Shown piece by piece: positions 22,540-36,108 of a stretch of DNA of 64,000 nucleotides. Position 1 is the first letter of the stretch. Each line of letters begins with the position of its first letter. The translations under genes and the position numbers were made by a program. Origin of the DNA: Riptortus pedestris (taxonomy: Eukaryota > Arthropoda > Insecta > Hemiptera > Alydidae); contig CM032230.1 of NCBI GenBank assembly GCA_019009955.1, positions 1,999,001 through 2,063,000 on the forward strand. Direction: 5' to 3'. The notes beneath the pieces were generated by a model, which did no database searches, was not told the DNA's origin, and saw only the letters and a list, made by a program, of their open reading frames with translations.

Positions 22540-23180
22540 CTTCCACTTTTAGAAAGTGAAGTGGGAGGAGTAAAGCCATGATTATGGTGAGTCGAAAGAA
22601 GGTCGGTGAGTAACGATAGAAAGTGGAGAGTCGTGTTAGAACGTCGGAGAGCAACGATAGAAAGAGGAGAGTCATGGAACAAGGCCGGAGAATCTTGATA
22701 GAAATGTTAGAGCCATAGTAGAAGGTTGAAGAATCGTTATAGAATGTCGAGAGTCGTGTTAGACCGTCGAAGAGTAACGATAGAAAGTGGAGAGTCATGG
22801 AACAAGGCCGGAGAATCTTGATAGAAATGTTAGAGCCATAGTAGAAGGTTGGAGAATCGTTATAGAATGTGGAGAGTCGTGTTAGAACGTCGAGGATTAA
22901 CGATAGAAAGTGGAGAGGCATGGAACAAGGTCGGAGAATCTTGGTAGAAAGGGTCGAGTCATGGTCCAAGGTTAGAAAGTCATTATAGAAAGTGGAGAGT
23001 CGTGTTAGAAGATCGAAGAGTAACGATAGAATGTGGAGAGGCATGGAGTAAGGTCGGAAAATCTTGATAGAAAGGTTACAGACATGGTAGAAGGTCGGAG
23101 AGCCACGATGTAAAACCGAGAGTACGGTTGGAAGCGGGGCGGAGAGGAAGGTGGAGATAGAAACGCTGAATGGCAATAAA
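22540..23180 (-). repeat. Higher-order tandem array, 123-bp unit with ~31-bp subunits
   Basis: The marker gagtcgtgttaga recurs near 22630, 22751, 22874 and 22996, spacing about 122-123. Each unit is made of four related ~31-bp pieces such as cgatagaaagtggagag and ggagaatcttgatagaaa. The minus frame 22508-23227 is open for 239 codons and shows a 41-residue repeat (LTRLSTFYNDS...NISIKILRPCSM, abridged). Without splice sites, a signal peptide or a domain it is most likely an artefact of a 41-codon period, but it is the longest frame in the window. Confidence 0.88.
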
Positions 23181-23550
23181 ACCGCTGGAAAAGTAACACA
23201 TCGCATTTCTAGCTCATGAACTAGCATAATTTTTTATTTCACTATTTGAATTTAAGTAAAATCATTAGCTAGTCTATGCAAATCGAATTGACATTCAGGA
23301 CAGTTATTATATTGATTCCAGTTTCTGTAATTATAATTAATTCGGTTGCCAAACTATTGTAAAACTATGGTAAGGCACTGATTCTCCCAACAAGCTTCTA
23401 GTCAGAAATTGAATGAGTAATCTATTCCTTTATGAAAGGTTTCGAACTGGGATCCTTGGGCTTTAGGATGCCCATTTGATAATTGCTAACGATCAATGAA
23501 TATTACCATTGATTAAATGATAATGTCAGGTGTTAAGACAAGCTGCTTAC

Positions 23551-23715
23551 CTGTTCCCTTGTGAGTTATTTCATGAAGGTATTGCTCTGGACCGAAGAGT
23601 CCATCGGTGAGTTGTCCCAGACCTGCCTGCATCAGCCCTCCGTCCATCTGCCCGTCGTACGATATGTCCTCCAGCTCCGAGTCGCCCCTGGGAGCCGTGT
23701 AGCTCACAAGGCTCT
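23551..23715 (-). CDS. Ddr: DDR exon C: linker between DS and DS-like domains and start of the DS-like domain
   Basis: A 165-bp exon, phase 1 at both ends. The acceptor is GTATTGTTGCAG (AG = plus 23716-23717) and the donor is GTAAGCAG (plus 23549-23550). The exon reads SLVSYTAPRGDSELEDISYDG, broken here as SLVSYTAP and SYDGQMDGGL, then AGLGQLTDGLFGPEQYLHE and THKGTG. Human DDR2 has GLVSYNAP, YDGAVGY and EGLGQLTDG in the same order, which places the exon at the DS/DS-like junction. The loop between SYTAP and SYDG is shorter than in human DDR2. The nearby plus-strand reading frame over 23561-23773 is a shadow. Confidence 0.94.
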
Positions 23716-26374
23716 CTGCAACAATACCCAATTGAGTGAGTCAATTTTATTAACAACAGAAATAAACCAATGAATGAAAGTAATAAATTTATTATTAATA
23801 TGTTGGTCGCTCTCTAGCCAAGACCTACAATGAAAGTATGTGTTCAACATCATGTCAAGCTCCGTTTTAATTCATCTTCACATGGGCTTCTACCTACTTG
23901 AAATTAGAGAATAGATGGTGAGATTTGATCACTAAGTACTAAGTAGGCACACCTGTTGGAGTGGCAGAGTACTCCAACACGTGGCAACTCTTAGTTTACA
24001 CAGCTTCTGCTTGCCGGAATTTTTGAATATTTAACATTTATGTTATCTATTGACTTACTCTGATAATGATTCAATATTTATAAAAACAATTGTGTTCGGT
24101 ATATAATTTTTAATGAATTTGATCTTAATAGTTAGTTTTTCTTTCTTGCCGATTTATGAGTGAGCATAGCTTTTCGAGATAGTGGAAGTACACTCCTTGA
24201 ATAAAACATTGCAGTAGGATTTGGACTATATTTATTCTAAAGAAGAAAATGAAATGGCTTCATAATTATTAACTTTAGCTATGGTTCCTTTTTTTGAAAT
24301 TTGATATTCAGTTTTTTAATGTTATAAATCATCTTTAACAAAATACCTCAAAGTATTGTTGTGAAATTGTTGAATGTTGTTAGTTTATTGTATTCTTGAT
24401 TTTTGTTAAGGTTGCCAGTCTTGAGTCTTGTGGATAGAGAATTGCTTGAGACGGAGTGTACACAGCTGTAATAAAACATTGGAGTGGATTTGGAAATATT
24501 TATTCTCGATATAGGAAATGGCGACTACTACTAGGGTATCAAGCCATTTCTAAGAAACCGATATCCATCTCAGCCAATAGATATTTATTTAGTAGGTAGG
24601 TCTGGTGGACATGTTGAAGGTTTGTTTTTCGCAAATCTCACCATGAGTATTACCTCGATTTTTGTTCTCTGGAGGACATGGGAAAACCTGTTCCTGGTAA
24701 AAGGAAATCTCATGAAATGCGTAGTGTTCAAATCGTATTTCCGTGCTCAAATGCTTATTATTAGAGGAAAGGAAGAAGTTAGGGTCCTTAGTATATGTGC
24801 CGAAAATCTTAATGGAGTCCTTGTAATAGTTTCATCTGTGAATGAAACGCTTCGACAGAGATTTTCGCAGTCATTATGAATCAAAAGACACGTCGCTACT
24901 TTGTAAACTAAGCAGATACCTTACATGCCGCAATACCCCATTTCACATTCTATACTTTACTTCTCCTAAAAGAAGAAGGCTATGTGAAACATGACTTGGA
25001 CGTCAGAACAGACTGAAAACTGAAATACGGGTATACAAATAACTCGATTAAAATTCAATTTAGAGGAAAAAAAGTTAGAAATAAGGAATTTTAATATTTT
25101 ATTAAAATATAATTTAAGGGGTTCATTTCTCTGAATTCCCATTCCACCACTCATGAAAACAATAAATCGTATTTAAGCTTAAAACAAAAGGTTCTTAAAT
25201 ATTGGTTTGTTGGGAATAATAATTGAATAGGAGGGAGGATTTATTGAAAAAAAAAAAATGTTAGCTAGTATTAGGGTACTAGAGAAAAATCTATAGAACA
25301 TCAATTGTAGAAAATTATTTTTTTTAATAAGATTAGTTATAAACGATTTTCCATATAACTCTTTATATCAAAGATATATTAAATTTTTGATTCACGAAAT
25401 TCGAGCCTTGAGAAGAACCTCGATAGTTGATGAACGCTCTAGATTATATTTGCTGAAAAGATGGACTCCAATCCACTATGCTTTGAGGAGATAGCCTCAT
25501 CTTTGTCTTCTAACTGGTTCTCTTTTTATGAATTCTGCTCGAATTCATCATCATATCATGTGCAATAATTATGCTCTAATAAATAGCGGAAGTTATAAGA
25601 GTCCTACATGTTTTAATTTTCAAGATTCAGCTAAGCTTATTTAGTAAATAAAAATAATTTATTGAATTTAATACCTTCAAAACTTTTTTTGTCTGTCGTT
25701 CGTACTAATCCAAAACAATAAAACACATTTTATTAATTCTATTGCTATGAGATTGACCAATAATACGCCACTCTCTTTAGGGGCAAAAGAGAAGCAGGTC
25801 AAACGAAATATTTATAGATGTCACATCCACTGATCCATTTTTCCACATTTATCTTGAATGTAAGAAATTGCTGTTTATCGGATGCTGGATCCTCTAAATC
25901 CCTGAAGGGATATAGAGATGGACGGACAGACGGACAGACAGGGCCCAAGGGATTAGTCTTCCATCCTTCTCCAGCAGACCGGCAAACTACCTCCTCCCTC
26001 TCTCTCTATTACTGGGAGATATTCCAAGAGCCCTGCCTGTCTCCGTTTGATAGAAACCATGTCAGCTTCATATCAATATCAACAGGAGGGAGGGATGTAT
26101 ATATTATATAGAAACAAAAGGAACTTTCTCAATATATTGAGAGTCATTCATTTTCTTCTGACGTCAAACCGAAAATGTCGGGAGGTTATTTTCGGTTGAG
26201 CACTAAAAGGGTTCTATGTGGTATCTTCTAGATATTGTTCCAGCTGAGGTAAAAAAAAAGTTGAGTAAGTGTTGGATAGCTTGCCGATAGAATATAGTCC
26301 TTGGACTCCAAAAGTAAATTGCATCTAAAGGGATTATCTCAGACTATTGAACGGGAGAGTTTATTAAATAAGCG
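23716..26374. other. Intron with worn R1 fragments and a local duplication
   Basis: R1-like fragments: cttagtttacacagcttctgc (23991-24011) and aagcagata near 24909. A pair of related segments, around 24190-24260 and 24455-24520, share aataaaacattg, gtggatttgga-like and atatttattct blocks and look like an old tandem duplication. Otherwise AT-rich sequence with nothing recognised. Confidence 0.45.
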
Positions 26375-26560
26375 GGGCTCAGGTTAGCCATGTGAGTTAA
26401 AGCGTTGACCTTAATCTCACTTGGTATAACTAGAGTGGCAAGTTCGATTCCCGCCTGGGCGCCAAGTCCCACCCTGGGTAGAAAAGAGTGGTAACCTGTA
26501 GATAACCCGTCCCAATTAGCCTAAGTTGCAAAAACTGGAAGTTAATAAATAATTTAAAAT
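26375..26560 (+). mobile_element. tRNA-derived SINE, well-preserved copy
   Basis: The head reads ggctcaggttagccatgtga, gttaaagcgttgacc (A-box region), then gcaagttcgattcccgcc (B box). The body reads tagaaaagagtggtaacctg, tagataacccgtcccaatta and gcctaagttgcaaaaactgg. This copy gives the orientation for the others. Confidence 0.88.
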
Positions 26561-28027
26561 TTTATTAAGTAAGCTTTTACTAACAAAAATATTAAAAAAT
26601 AATATTTAAAATACTGCATTTATTTACAGAACAAAGAATTTAAAAACCAAAAAAAAATATTTTGGGGTGACTGGGATGGAATCTGACACTCCAAGTACAG
26701 CCGAAGAAGTGTTGGCATGGACAGGTGAGAGGATGTAGTTCTAACAATAGTCATCGAAACTATTGTATCGAGAAGTGGCTAGTGACCTTGGGGCTTGGAA
26801 AAAGGAGAGAGATGCCAACGAAATTGTCAGGAATAAAGGTGGCTTAAACACTAAAGCCGATTCACTTGGTTTATCCCTATTATTCTAATAAAGATTGAAC
26901 GAGGATCAGTACTTAGCAAGAAGAACCATTACTAGTAAAATCCTGATGTGGAATGTATGCTGGATATGAGCTCGTCAATCAGGGAATATTCGTAACTGGC
27001 GAATTATGCTGTAATTCAACAGACAGGTCTGTCTGAAGTGGAAAGTTGAATTAATTTCTCTTCTATTTTTCTTTATTTAATTTTTGTAATAACCATTGTT
27101 GATTGGGGTGATACTCAGTTGGAGACCCAGAGAAATAGTAGAGAGAAGTATTATTATGGTACCTACAATCACAGTGGTTCATCCGATTACAAGGAGTTAA
27201 ATTATATTAACTTAAAGTTTATGAATTTATACAAAACTCAAAAATATTAAGATTTAATGAAGCCTTGTATAGGGTTGTTGGCTGTCAATAAATGAAAAAA
27301 AATGGTGTCCTACCTATTTCAGCGGGTTGTAAATGCAAAGCCAGTCGAGGAAAGTATGTTTACTCCTTCTTGGTATAAGCTACAATCACATGGCACAATG
27401 TTTTGTCATTTACAGCTTGAGCAAACACAGATAATTATTTTTTAGGGCTCGTTGTATAATGGCGGCCGAGTGGCATATTTGCTGCAGGCCGGGTTTAAAA
27501 GCTGGCCAGACTCGGCGTTCATTCGATCCATTAGCATCAGATGTGAACGAGTGGTATCGCAGCTTCCACCCCTAGCTCGGGGGCGGTATTACCCACCGAA
27601 TAAATGTAAACATTAGCCCATCTCTCCACCCCAAATGCTTTTATCGCTCTTCCCGCCAAAATTAATCCTTTCCCGCCCTTTCATCTATCTCCTACCTTTC
27701 TTTCCACAGTGTTCTCTTTTTGTTTCATTTTTTTCTGACCCCTTCCCCATTTTTTTAGTTCATTGCTGAATATTCGGTACCCTTTTATAGATAAGGGGTG
27801 AACAGTTATAAAGCTCCTCTGGTATATAATCATAAACTAAATTAATTATAGTTCTATCTAGAGGTGTTTTAGGTTCATACATTATTTAAAAATCTAGAAT
27901 CTATTCCCTGGTTTCTCCTGGCAACGAATGATACTGTATGTTTATGTAATTCACATACCAATGACTTGTTGAAGTTTAAATATGAAATGTGTCAAACGAA
28001 ATAAAGATATATTTAATCATTCATGTA
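26561..28027. other. Intron with a GC-richer unique island
   Basis: No repeats were recognised. The segment 27440-27720 (gcggccgagtggcatatttg, gcaggccgggtttaaaagct, ctagctcgggggcggtatta) stands out as GC-richer, apparently single-copy sequence without an open frame. It is a candidate regulatory or conserved non-coding element. Confidence 0.35.
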
Positions 28028-28115
28028 GTGCCTTGCTAGAAAACGATGGTAACCTGTAGATAAGCCGTCCCAATTAGCCATAGTAGCATAAAGTGGGAGT
28101 AAATAAATTTAAAAA
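28028..28115 (+). mobile_element. tRNA-derived SINE, 3' fragment
   Basis: ttgctagaaaacgatggtaa, cctgtagataagccgtccca and attagccatagtagcataaag match the SINE body and tail. The tRNA head is absent. Confidence 0.78.
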
Positions 28116-29434
28116 ATAATAATAAATTCATGTAGTGCAATACATTCTTCAATATATACCTTAGTAACCTTAGGATACTTTGAGTGTAATATAATGCCCT
28201 TTGGGTACTCAAATGCTCTACTTTCATCATAGCTAAAATCGTAATCCAGAGTTGAACTATTAAAGGTTATGAGGCAAATGAGTCATTATTAGTCGTTTCG
28301 ACAAGTAGGATCAGCCCAATCCCACTTATTTGTTGATTCATCAACAATGGCTGAAGTGTTGATTATGAATATATTTTTCATGGTCAGGAATTTATAAATG
28401 GAAGAGGCCAGAAAAAGAATAGATTGTGGACATTGTGCAGGCATTGAGCATTCATTATAGAGGCTCAAGCTCGACAAGGATATTAATTAACAATTTTTAA
28501 TACCTAATCATAGATTGATGATGAAGCTAAAGAAAGATCATTATTTTTTTTTCTTTTCACTTGATTCCAAAAGTATTAAGAAAGCGCAATTTAGAATGGG
28601 ATTTCCCCGTTAATAATAAATAGTTTATTTTGTGTACTAATTATATTCGTTTTCCGCTGCATATGCATTACACCAATTTGTGGCCATAAAAATATTATAT
28701 TCCATTTAATCCATAACTCAACAAATCTTTCTGAAGTGATAAAGGTTGTAGTCTTGACGTGAATTTTATACATTTCTTTAAACCTCCACCGGTCTGAGCA
28801 ATACGAGGACAACTGGAAAAATGTGCATACTAATTTATGATTTAGTGCAGCTTCAGAAGCTTGTATCATGGCTAAAAAAATGGACACTTCTAAAACTGAA
28901 AATATCTTCCATAATAGCTGAAATCGGACTAGAAGGTTTAAAAGAGATAGTGTGATATCAATCATGAACGTCTCTTTGTTTTAATTGTGTTGCATCGAAT
29001 AATGTTTCATAACTAATCTTGTTCGACCAATCATATAATACTGCTTGTCCCTATACCATAGGTAATGTTTTTTCCAATTTATGAGTCCAATAAGTCCATC
29101 GAAGGGACAATAACGACAAGCCAAGGAAGGAGCCAAAGGTATACATATTAACGAAAAATCACGTTAATGATTTGGAAATGACGTTGGAGTGACGGCAAAG
29201 ACCGAAGTAGAAATGAATGGAGCGATGCAAGCCTTTAAGGTACGCTCAACATTGAGTTTAAACTCAAGAAGAAACAGAGAAGAAACAAAGAAAATGGAAT
29301 ATATAAATTGAAGAACCACTTAAAAAAATGAATCACAGGCTTGTGACCTTAGATGTATCATCACGCGAGACAATGATATTATAAATCAAGTTGATAGAAG
29401 AATAGCACATGGTGGAGTTCCAAAAACTAATGAA

Positions 29435-29483
<49 letters not shown>

Positions 29484-30369
29484 AACAACCTAGCAACACG
29501 TTGGACTCAAAAGATATTCAACTTGGAAGTTCAAAATGCGGTAAGGTAAGTTAATGCTATGGAAAAAATAAGGTTGAAACTTCTCGGGGTAGCTTGAGGC
29601 ACAAACATTTCAGCACACCTGCATTTGTGATGTTCATTGCCCATCGGGGGAAAGAGGGAGACAGAAAGTAATTTTTTTTTTTTTTAATATCAAGCATAAT
29701 GGACTTCGGTGGGAAACAAGGCGTTGACTGTAGAATATGACGAATGTTTTGGTTAAATATTATATGTGCCATTAATATTGTTTTTAATTTCTCGAGCAGC
29801 ACCCAATCCTACATTTTTATTACTATTTTTGATTTTGCTCTTTGATAACTGTTTAACGTTTGAAGTAAGTAAGAGGATGTTTATCAATAAGAGGGGAGAG
29901 GTTGTGTTGTTAGGCCTGGCTGTCGGGAGGTAGATGCCACTGCCCTATTAATCATAAACATTGCCTTTGTCCAGGAGGCAGTGGCTGGTCCTCCCAGATA
30001 CAGCTGGCATTCCATCTACTCCACCAATCACCAGCTGGACACTCTCCTACAACACTAGCTATTCGCCACCATACTCCACTCCATGTTTGCTCCCATTCTA
30101 CATTCCAGCAAAAAGATCCCACACTCAAACTCTGTAAATCAAGTTTGGGGCAAGCGTTTCTATATTTCCTCTGAAATACTGATTGTGTCCACATTCTGTT
30201 CCACGAAAGAAAACATATTTGAAAAAGAAAAACTAATAAATATTTTCCACAATTTAGTATTTTCAACTAACTCCATAACAAGTATATATTATTAATAAAA
30301 AAATTATTACAATAGTTTTCCTTCACTAATAGCTATTATTGAAAGTAAAATCCAACATTTCATCTAATA
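28116..30369. other. Intron sequence, mostly unique
   Basis: Contains a (TA)n tract at 29437-29480 and a T-run near 29671-29685. No exon or transposon protein was recognised. The 124-codon minus frame at 28591-28965 and 104-codon frame at 29952-30266 have no motif I know. Confidence 0.45.
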
Positions 30370-31249
30370 TATATATATATATATATATAATTGTAACGTC
30401 TGTTGATTTTTTTCGCGAAATTTAACGATAACTTTTCGTTTCGCATAGACAGCATAACTGCATTTTGTTTCTTTCGTGTCTGTTTATTTGTTTGTTTCAC
30501 GCATAAACGGCTGAACCGAATTTTATGAGTCTTGGCATGTATATTACTATTAGCCCAACTTAGACTTTAGGCTATACTAATATTCTCTGAGATGAACAGG
30601 ACTGGGGGTTGTAAAGTAAATGTAAGTGTAAATTAAAAATAGCGACATTTCGTTTCCTATTGGTTATTCCTCAAATATGCAGATAACAAAAGTTGGTTAG
30701 TTTGTTATTGAGAGTAACGTTTGTTATATACACTTTTGCCGTATACGGAAGTATAAACGAGTTATACGCTAAACACTATAACGGAATCAACAATTTTATT
30801 TGGTACCAAAGACACAACCGAACTAAACAAAACTCCGAATGTGAATTAGCACGAAATCCTTCATACCATTATTTCTAGGGACGAGCAGGAGCGGGGGTTG
30901 TAAGGGAGGCCTGAAATTAGAAGTAGTGATATTTCGTTTCCTACTGATTTTTCGACAAACATGCAAATGACAAAAGTTGTTTATTTTGTTATTTAGAGTA
31001 ACTTTTGTTATATCTACTTTTGTCGTACACTAAGTGTAAACGAGATATACACTGAAAACTAAAACGGTAGCCGACAATTGTATTTGGCACTAACCATTGA
31101 ACGAAACTTAACAAAACTCGGCATTAATTCATAAACGATTATAAGCTATATTAATTTTTTTAGGTCAAACGGGAGGGAGGGGGGGGGGGTTATAAGGGAA
31201 GCCTGAAATAAAAATTCGCGATTTACATGTTCTGTTCGGGTTTCAGTCA

Positions 31250-31275
<26 letters not shown>
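30370..31275 (-). mobile_element. R2 element, truncated at its 5' end
   Basis: The plus strand starts (TA)n-ttgtaacgtctgttg, tttttttcgcgaaatttaac, then two monomers (aacaaaagttggttagtttg, gacaaaagttgtttattttg) and breaks at (TA)n 31254-31279. The CCCGG hairpin start is missing. Confidence 0.8.
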
Positions 31276-31279
<4 letters not shown>

Positions 31280-31280
<1 letters not shown>

Positions 31281-32206
31281 ACGCGCATGCACACACACAC
31301 GCACGCGCGCGCACGGATGCACACACACAGAGTGATCCTACATGTAATTCTTAACCCTCCGACAGGCGCGTCCTAGTTAATGACACACTTGGGCGCGTTG
31401 GCTACAAGTGTAGCCATTACTTAAAAATGATTTACATAAGAAAAAAATCAAATGTAATTAATTTTTATTATAAAACAATTTAATGTATACAATTTTTAAG
31501 CAATTATATCGGTGAACAAATCGAAATCAGTTTTTATTGAAGTGAATAACTTTTTTTTTTTAATGAAAACACATTAATATACTTTCTATAAGCGAAAGAA
31601 CGTAATGGAACTTTATTTTATTAAAACTTATTAATGGAAAATAAAATACTATGTTCAAAATATAGTAAATACATATACAGCCGCTTTTATAAACAGTCAG
31701 GACAAATTTGCCACATATGATATTTACATATAATTTTTTTACATTTTGCACACATGTTTCTGGATGTTTTCTTTTTCTTTGCCGGTCCTTCACAGAAATT
31801 GCATCTTATTATAGTGTCTTTAGGGATTATAATGGGTTGGGTATGTTCTTCTGGCAATTAAATAATGAAGAAAATTACATGTGATTTATAGACGTAAAGT
31901 AACTCCACAGTTATACTATTAATTCCTTAGAAAATAATAGCGGTGCTATTAATAAAATATCTATTCATGATATAAATAATCTATTTAATTCATTAATGTT
32001 AGAGGTTCGTGTTGTAATTTATTCATGAAAATGTGTTCAAAAGATCTATACGGGATATAATTGAATATATATATTGATATCAGAATGAAGGTTTTAAGGT
32101 ATTGGTTGTGACTCCATGTTATGGTCGATGCTTCGCTAGGCATACATCCAGCTTCCTCTCAGACTGTGGGTGTTGTGTTCCAATTTCCATCTGGCCTGCC
32201 CTCTCT
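31280..32206. other. Intron sequence without recognised features
   Basis: A short alternating purine-pyrimidine stretch (31280-31330, cacacac and gcgcgcgc) is followed by AT-rich unique sequence. Confidence 0.4.
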
Positions 32207-32299
32207 CTCACTCACACACACACACGCACACAAACACGCACGCACACACACACTCGCGCACGCACACACACGCACACACACACCACACCCACACACGCA

Positions 32300-32345
<46 letters not shown>

Positions 32346-32662
32346 ACACCCACACACGCACGACACCCACACACGCAAACACACACACACACCACACCCA
32401 CACACGCGCACACACACACATCCACACCCACACACGCACGACACCCACACACGCAAACACACACACACACACACAACACACACACACGCACGCAGACATA
32501 CACCACACCCACACACGCACGCACACACACGCGCACGCACACACACACCGCACGCACACACACGCACACACACACACCCCACACACACGCACACAAACAC
32601 GCACGCACACACACACTCGCGCACGCACACACACACCACACCCACACACGCACACACACGCA

Positions 32663-32704
<42 letters not shown>

Positions 32705-32738
32705 CACATACACACACACATACACACACACACACATT
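32207..32738 (+). repeat. Complex (CA)n microsatellite with CG and CCCA interruptions
   Basis: About 530 bp of CA repeats interspersed with cgcacg, ccacaccc and cgacaccc blocks, some blocks duplicated (cacgacacccacacacgcaa near 32356 and 32436). The five long frames here, all His-Thr or Cys-Val repeats, are artefacts. Confidence 0.97.
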
Positions 32739-33179
32739 TCCATACATACAAAAACGTGCGTAGATAATTCCATCAGATATAAGTCAATAGCCCATAGTGG
32801 GAAATTCTTTAGAAATAAAGAAAAATGATTCTTTAAAGTTGAAGAATATTTATTTTTCATTAGCAATATTTCCGATTAAAACTTTGTACTTTACCTTTCT
32901 CGGGTATATTTCGGAGAGTTACTTGTTCTCCCGTTAATAATTCAATAAATTTCCCAAGAAGTTGGAGACGAGAGAGAGAGAGATTGACTCCATCGAGGTA
33001 GAAAACGAAGGTATGTAATATTCACAAAGCCCTCCGCCCCCCCCAATCTTTGGAGAAATTATTGGGGCAATACTGAATGCTCCAGATATATCGGGACTGG
33101 TGTAGTCTGCTCAGCTGACCATAGCCAACCTTACACACATCTCACCAGTCGACAGGCCAGCTTTATACATGCAATATAT

Positions 33180-33636
33180 AAAAGCCCCTCACGCAGGGGA
33201 TGCGTAAACTAAGCAGATTTCCCCCATGGTGTTTGGCAATAGATAAATCTACATACTGGTAACACTTAACACTACCGTGAGTAAATACAAAGGATAATGA
33301 AAAATCTTTCAGTTAATTTTAATAAGGTCCCAACGGAAACGGCTTCTGAATTGTAAACAAATAGCTCTGCCAATCACTCAGAGCTGAACAGATAGATGGG
33401 CATATTCTTCACCGCAAAGAAAAACAATTACTGATATAAGCCTGAATATAACATATTAACTTTATCGCAGACTATTTACTACATTTATTACTGCAATTTA
33501 AAATGAATCAGAATTATTTATATTTTAATAAATAAAATTTTAGTAGTCCAAGAACTAAATAAGGGGGGGGGGAGGGCAGCGAAAATGAGTACGACCGCAA
33601 TAGCTGATTTCCCTCAAGGCAAATCTGTTAAACTAC
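33180..33636 (+). repeat. R1 element, long subtype with internal deletion
   Basis: Starts aaaagcccctcacgcagggg and gcgtaaactaagcagatttc, with subtype segment ttgtaaacaaatagctctgc. At 33583 it jumps from gggggggg-agggcagc straight to gaaaatgagtacgaccgcaa and the end ctgatttccctcaaggcaaa. The TA tract and its neighbourhood are deleted. Confidence 0.82.
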
Positions 33637-34302
33637 AAAAATTACATATAAACTTTAGGTACTTTCTAAAGTCTAAGAATGGTATGTCTAAAAAAAGTTT
33701 ATGAATTGAAATAGCGGATATAGCAGGTAAATAAGTATATAAACTGCCTGAAATTTCAGAATGCTATTCAAAAATGTCGGAAAAGCGACTCAAACTCTTC
33801 TCACAAACGCTCACCTAAAAAGTACCGAAAATAGAGTAAAGCATTGGTCTATTGACGACAGAATTCTATTTCATTATAAATGCAATTAAACCAATTCTTT
33901 TCTGACAACGTATCAAGGGCAACTGGAATACTTACTACAGGTAATTTTGTATTTATATATTTTTCTTCTTTTTTGTATATTTATTAATTATTTGTTACTT
34001 TATTTGTTTGATTTAAGTTTTTATATTAACCCCCTATTATAAACTACTTTTACTGTTATACACCTTGTACTTAAAATTGTTTATATTATTAATTGTATGT
34101 TTTTATATTCCTTGCACTAACTTTCACTATTTTATTTTATTATTTCGTTTTAATTATATAAAAAAAGTCTGATTATTGTAAAATATTCAATGAAAAAGAA
34201 ACACATGAAATGCAGCAGTATAGAAAGCAGAGGAACTTCTTCTCTTAAGGTTTGCTGGTGCGTGGAAAAAATCTTTAAAAAGCAATATGCACTCTCACCC
34301 CC

Positions 34303-34425
34303 TTATTAGCAGATTTACCTTAAGGGAAATCAGCTATTGAGGTCGTACTCATGACGCGAGTTTCGAAAAATTTCTTCAAATGTCCATCGATCCTACCCAG
34401 GAGATGACGAAAATGAGGTCCGTTC

Positions 34426-34516
<91 letters not shown>

Positions 34517-35084
34517 TATATTTGTCTGTTAACGCTCTAGCGGTCGCAATTTTTGTTTGATCTTTACCAAACTCGGAATTTAATCGTTTTATGTAAAAAG
34601 GAAGATCAAGTTCGTTAACGGCTGAAATCGGACCAGTGGGAGGGGGGGTTTAGAGGGGGAGATTTTTGAAAATTCAAAATATCTCCGTTATTATGCGTCG
34701 GATCGAAAAATTGTATAGAATAAATCTTATTGCAAATTAAATTTACTATAAATATTGTTCTATACATTTTTTCTTTATCTTGAAAATTAACCAAGATATT
34801 TGCATTTGGATTCTGCGTGTGGTCACCAGTAGGCTATGTTCGGACTTTCCGCCGAGAGCTCTGGTGGCCATTTCCATAACTATTCGTCCCTCGTGAATAG
34901 GTTTAGAGGTTAGGTTAACTGTTTTTTGGGGCTAGAAACTACTGGGTTATTACGCCCTAAATAATGTTTTAGGTTTAGAGGTTTCTTACTACTACAGTTG
35001 TTATTAGGCAGATTTCTCTATTGTAAAACTTCTCGTGGGAAATCTGCTTAGTTTACGCAGCCCCTGCGTGACGGACTTTTTTTT
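34303..35084 (-). repeat. R1 element, full-length copy with long (TA)n
   Basis: The plus strand starts ttagcagatttaccttaagg, followed by tgaggtcgtactcatgacgc, gacgaaaatgaggtccgttc, a (TA)n tract of about 85 bp at 34430-34514, tagcggtcgcaatttttgtt, ctccgttattatgcgtcgga and taatctgcttag-like and cagcccctgcgtgacggact. The best single copy for deriving the family consensus. Confidence 0.9.
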
Positions 35085-36035
35085 GTGTATGTAAAACATT
35101 ATTTTTATGACTCTTCTGGGACAATCAAGCAAAAATATTTTTTTTTAAAGCGTTTTATTTTTTTAGTTTACATTTATTTATAATTCTAGATATAATTGAA
35201 GTTCTGAAAAAAATAAATGTTTGTAACTAATATATCTCATCAAATATTATGGACAGGCGTTTTCCACGGCAAAAACACACGACTTATAATTATTGCCAGT
35301 AAATCAACAAATACAATAAGTTTAAACTCAAATTCTCTTTGAAAAAGTGCACAACAATCGAATTAAAATGAGAAAAAGTAATTTACAGGCGTGTAAAATT
35401 AGTAAATACGACTTATCAACAGACTGTTGAATATCAAAAAAGTAAATATACACCTTACGTTATTAATAACAGAAACAGAATAAATAATAATATTCCCAGC
35501 TTTAGAGAGATCATTTTATTATTTTCAATTTCGCATTTATAGCCTGTCCTATCTTTTCTCCGTCGTCCTCTTATTGTTCAGATGGTGTTGTGATTGAGGT
35601 GAGAAAATAAGGCAGGAAATAGTTTAAATATATTTGTGCAATGTGAATGGTATGTGTAAAGGAGACCAGCTCTACTATCATGGAGCCCTTGCTAAATGTG
35701 TTCTAGGCTGCAACAATCTATTCCAGGTTCATATTGTGTCATTACACACTAATTGCTTTATAATGAGCCGCATTATTTGCAGTAAAGGAGTCACTGATGG
35801 AGGACACCAAGCAATGTACGTGAGTAGCTGGCCAAATCACTCCAAACATGGCCTCTTATCAAATGGCAACATATATTGCCACAAAGTATTTACACCTTAC
35901 TCGATTATTTTAAGCTAGATAATTGTGGGGCACGCAATAGCTGGACATACTAAGCAGATTTCCCATCTGATGGACACCGTACTGGTCTCTCATCGCCTAT
36001 TCTCTACTTTCTTCTAATAAGAAGCCCATGCATTT

Positions 36036-36108
<73 letters not shown>

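Noticed and set aside
23561..23773. Plus-strand frame of 70 codons over exon C
   Set aside because: Shadow of the DDR exon, which has correct splice sites and family matches on the minus strand.
26375..26462. Possible tRNA gene
   Set aside because: The A and B boxes are those of a tRNA-derived SINE. The cloverleaf is incomplete and the sequence continues into the SINE body shared by other copies.
32102..32866. Six long frames (up to 235 codons) rich in His-Thr or Cys-Val
   Set aside because: Artefacts of the CA/CG microsatellite. No non-repeat domain is attached to them.
34330..34425. A gatgacgaaa...ggtc string in R1, considered as a hammerhead core
   Set aside because: No CTGATGA box and no stem II can be formed. 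The resemblance is partial.
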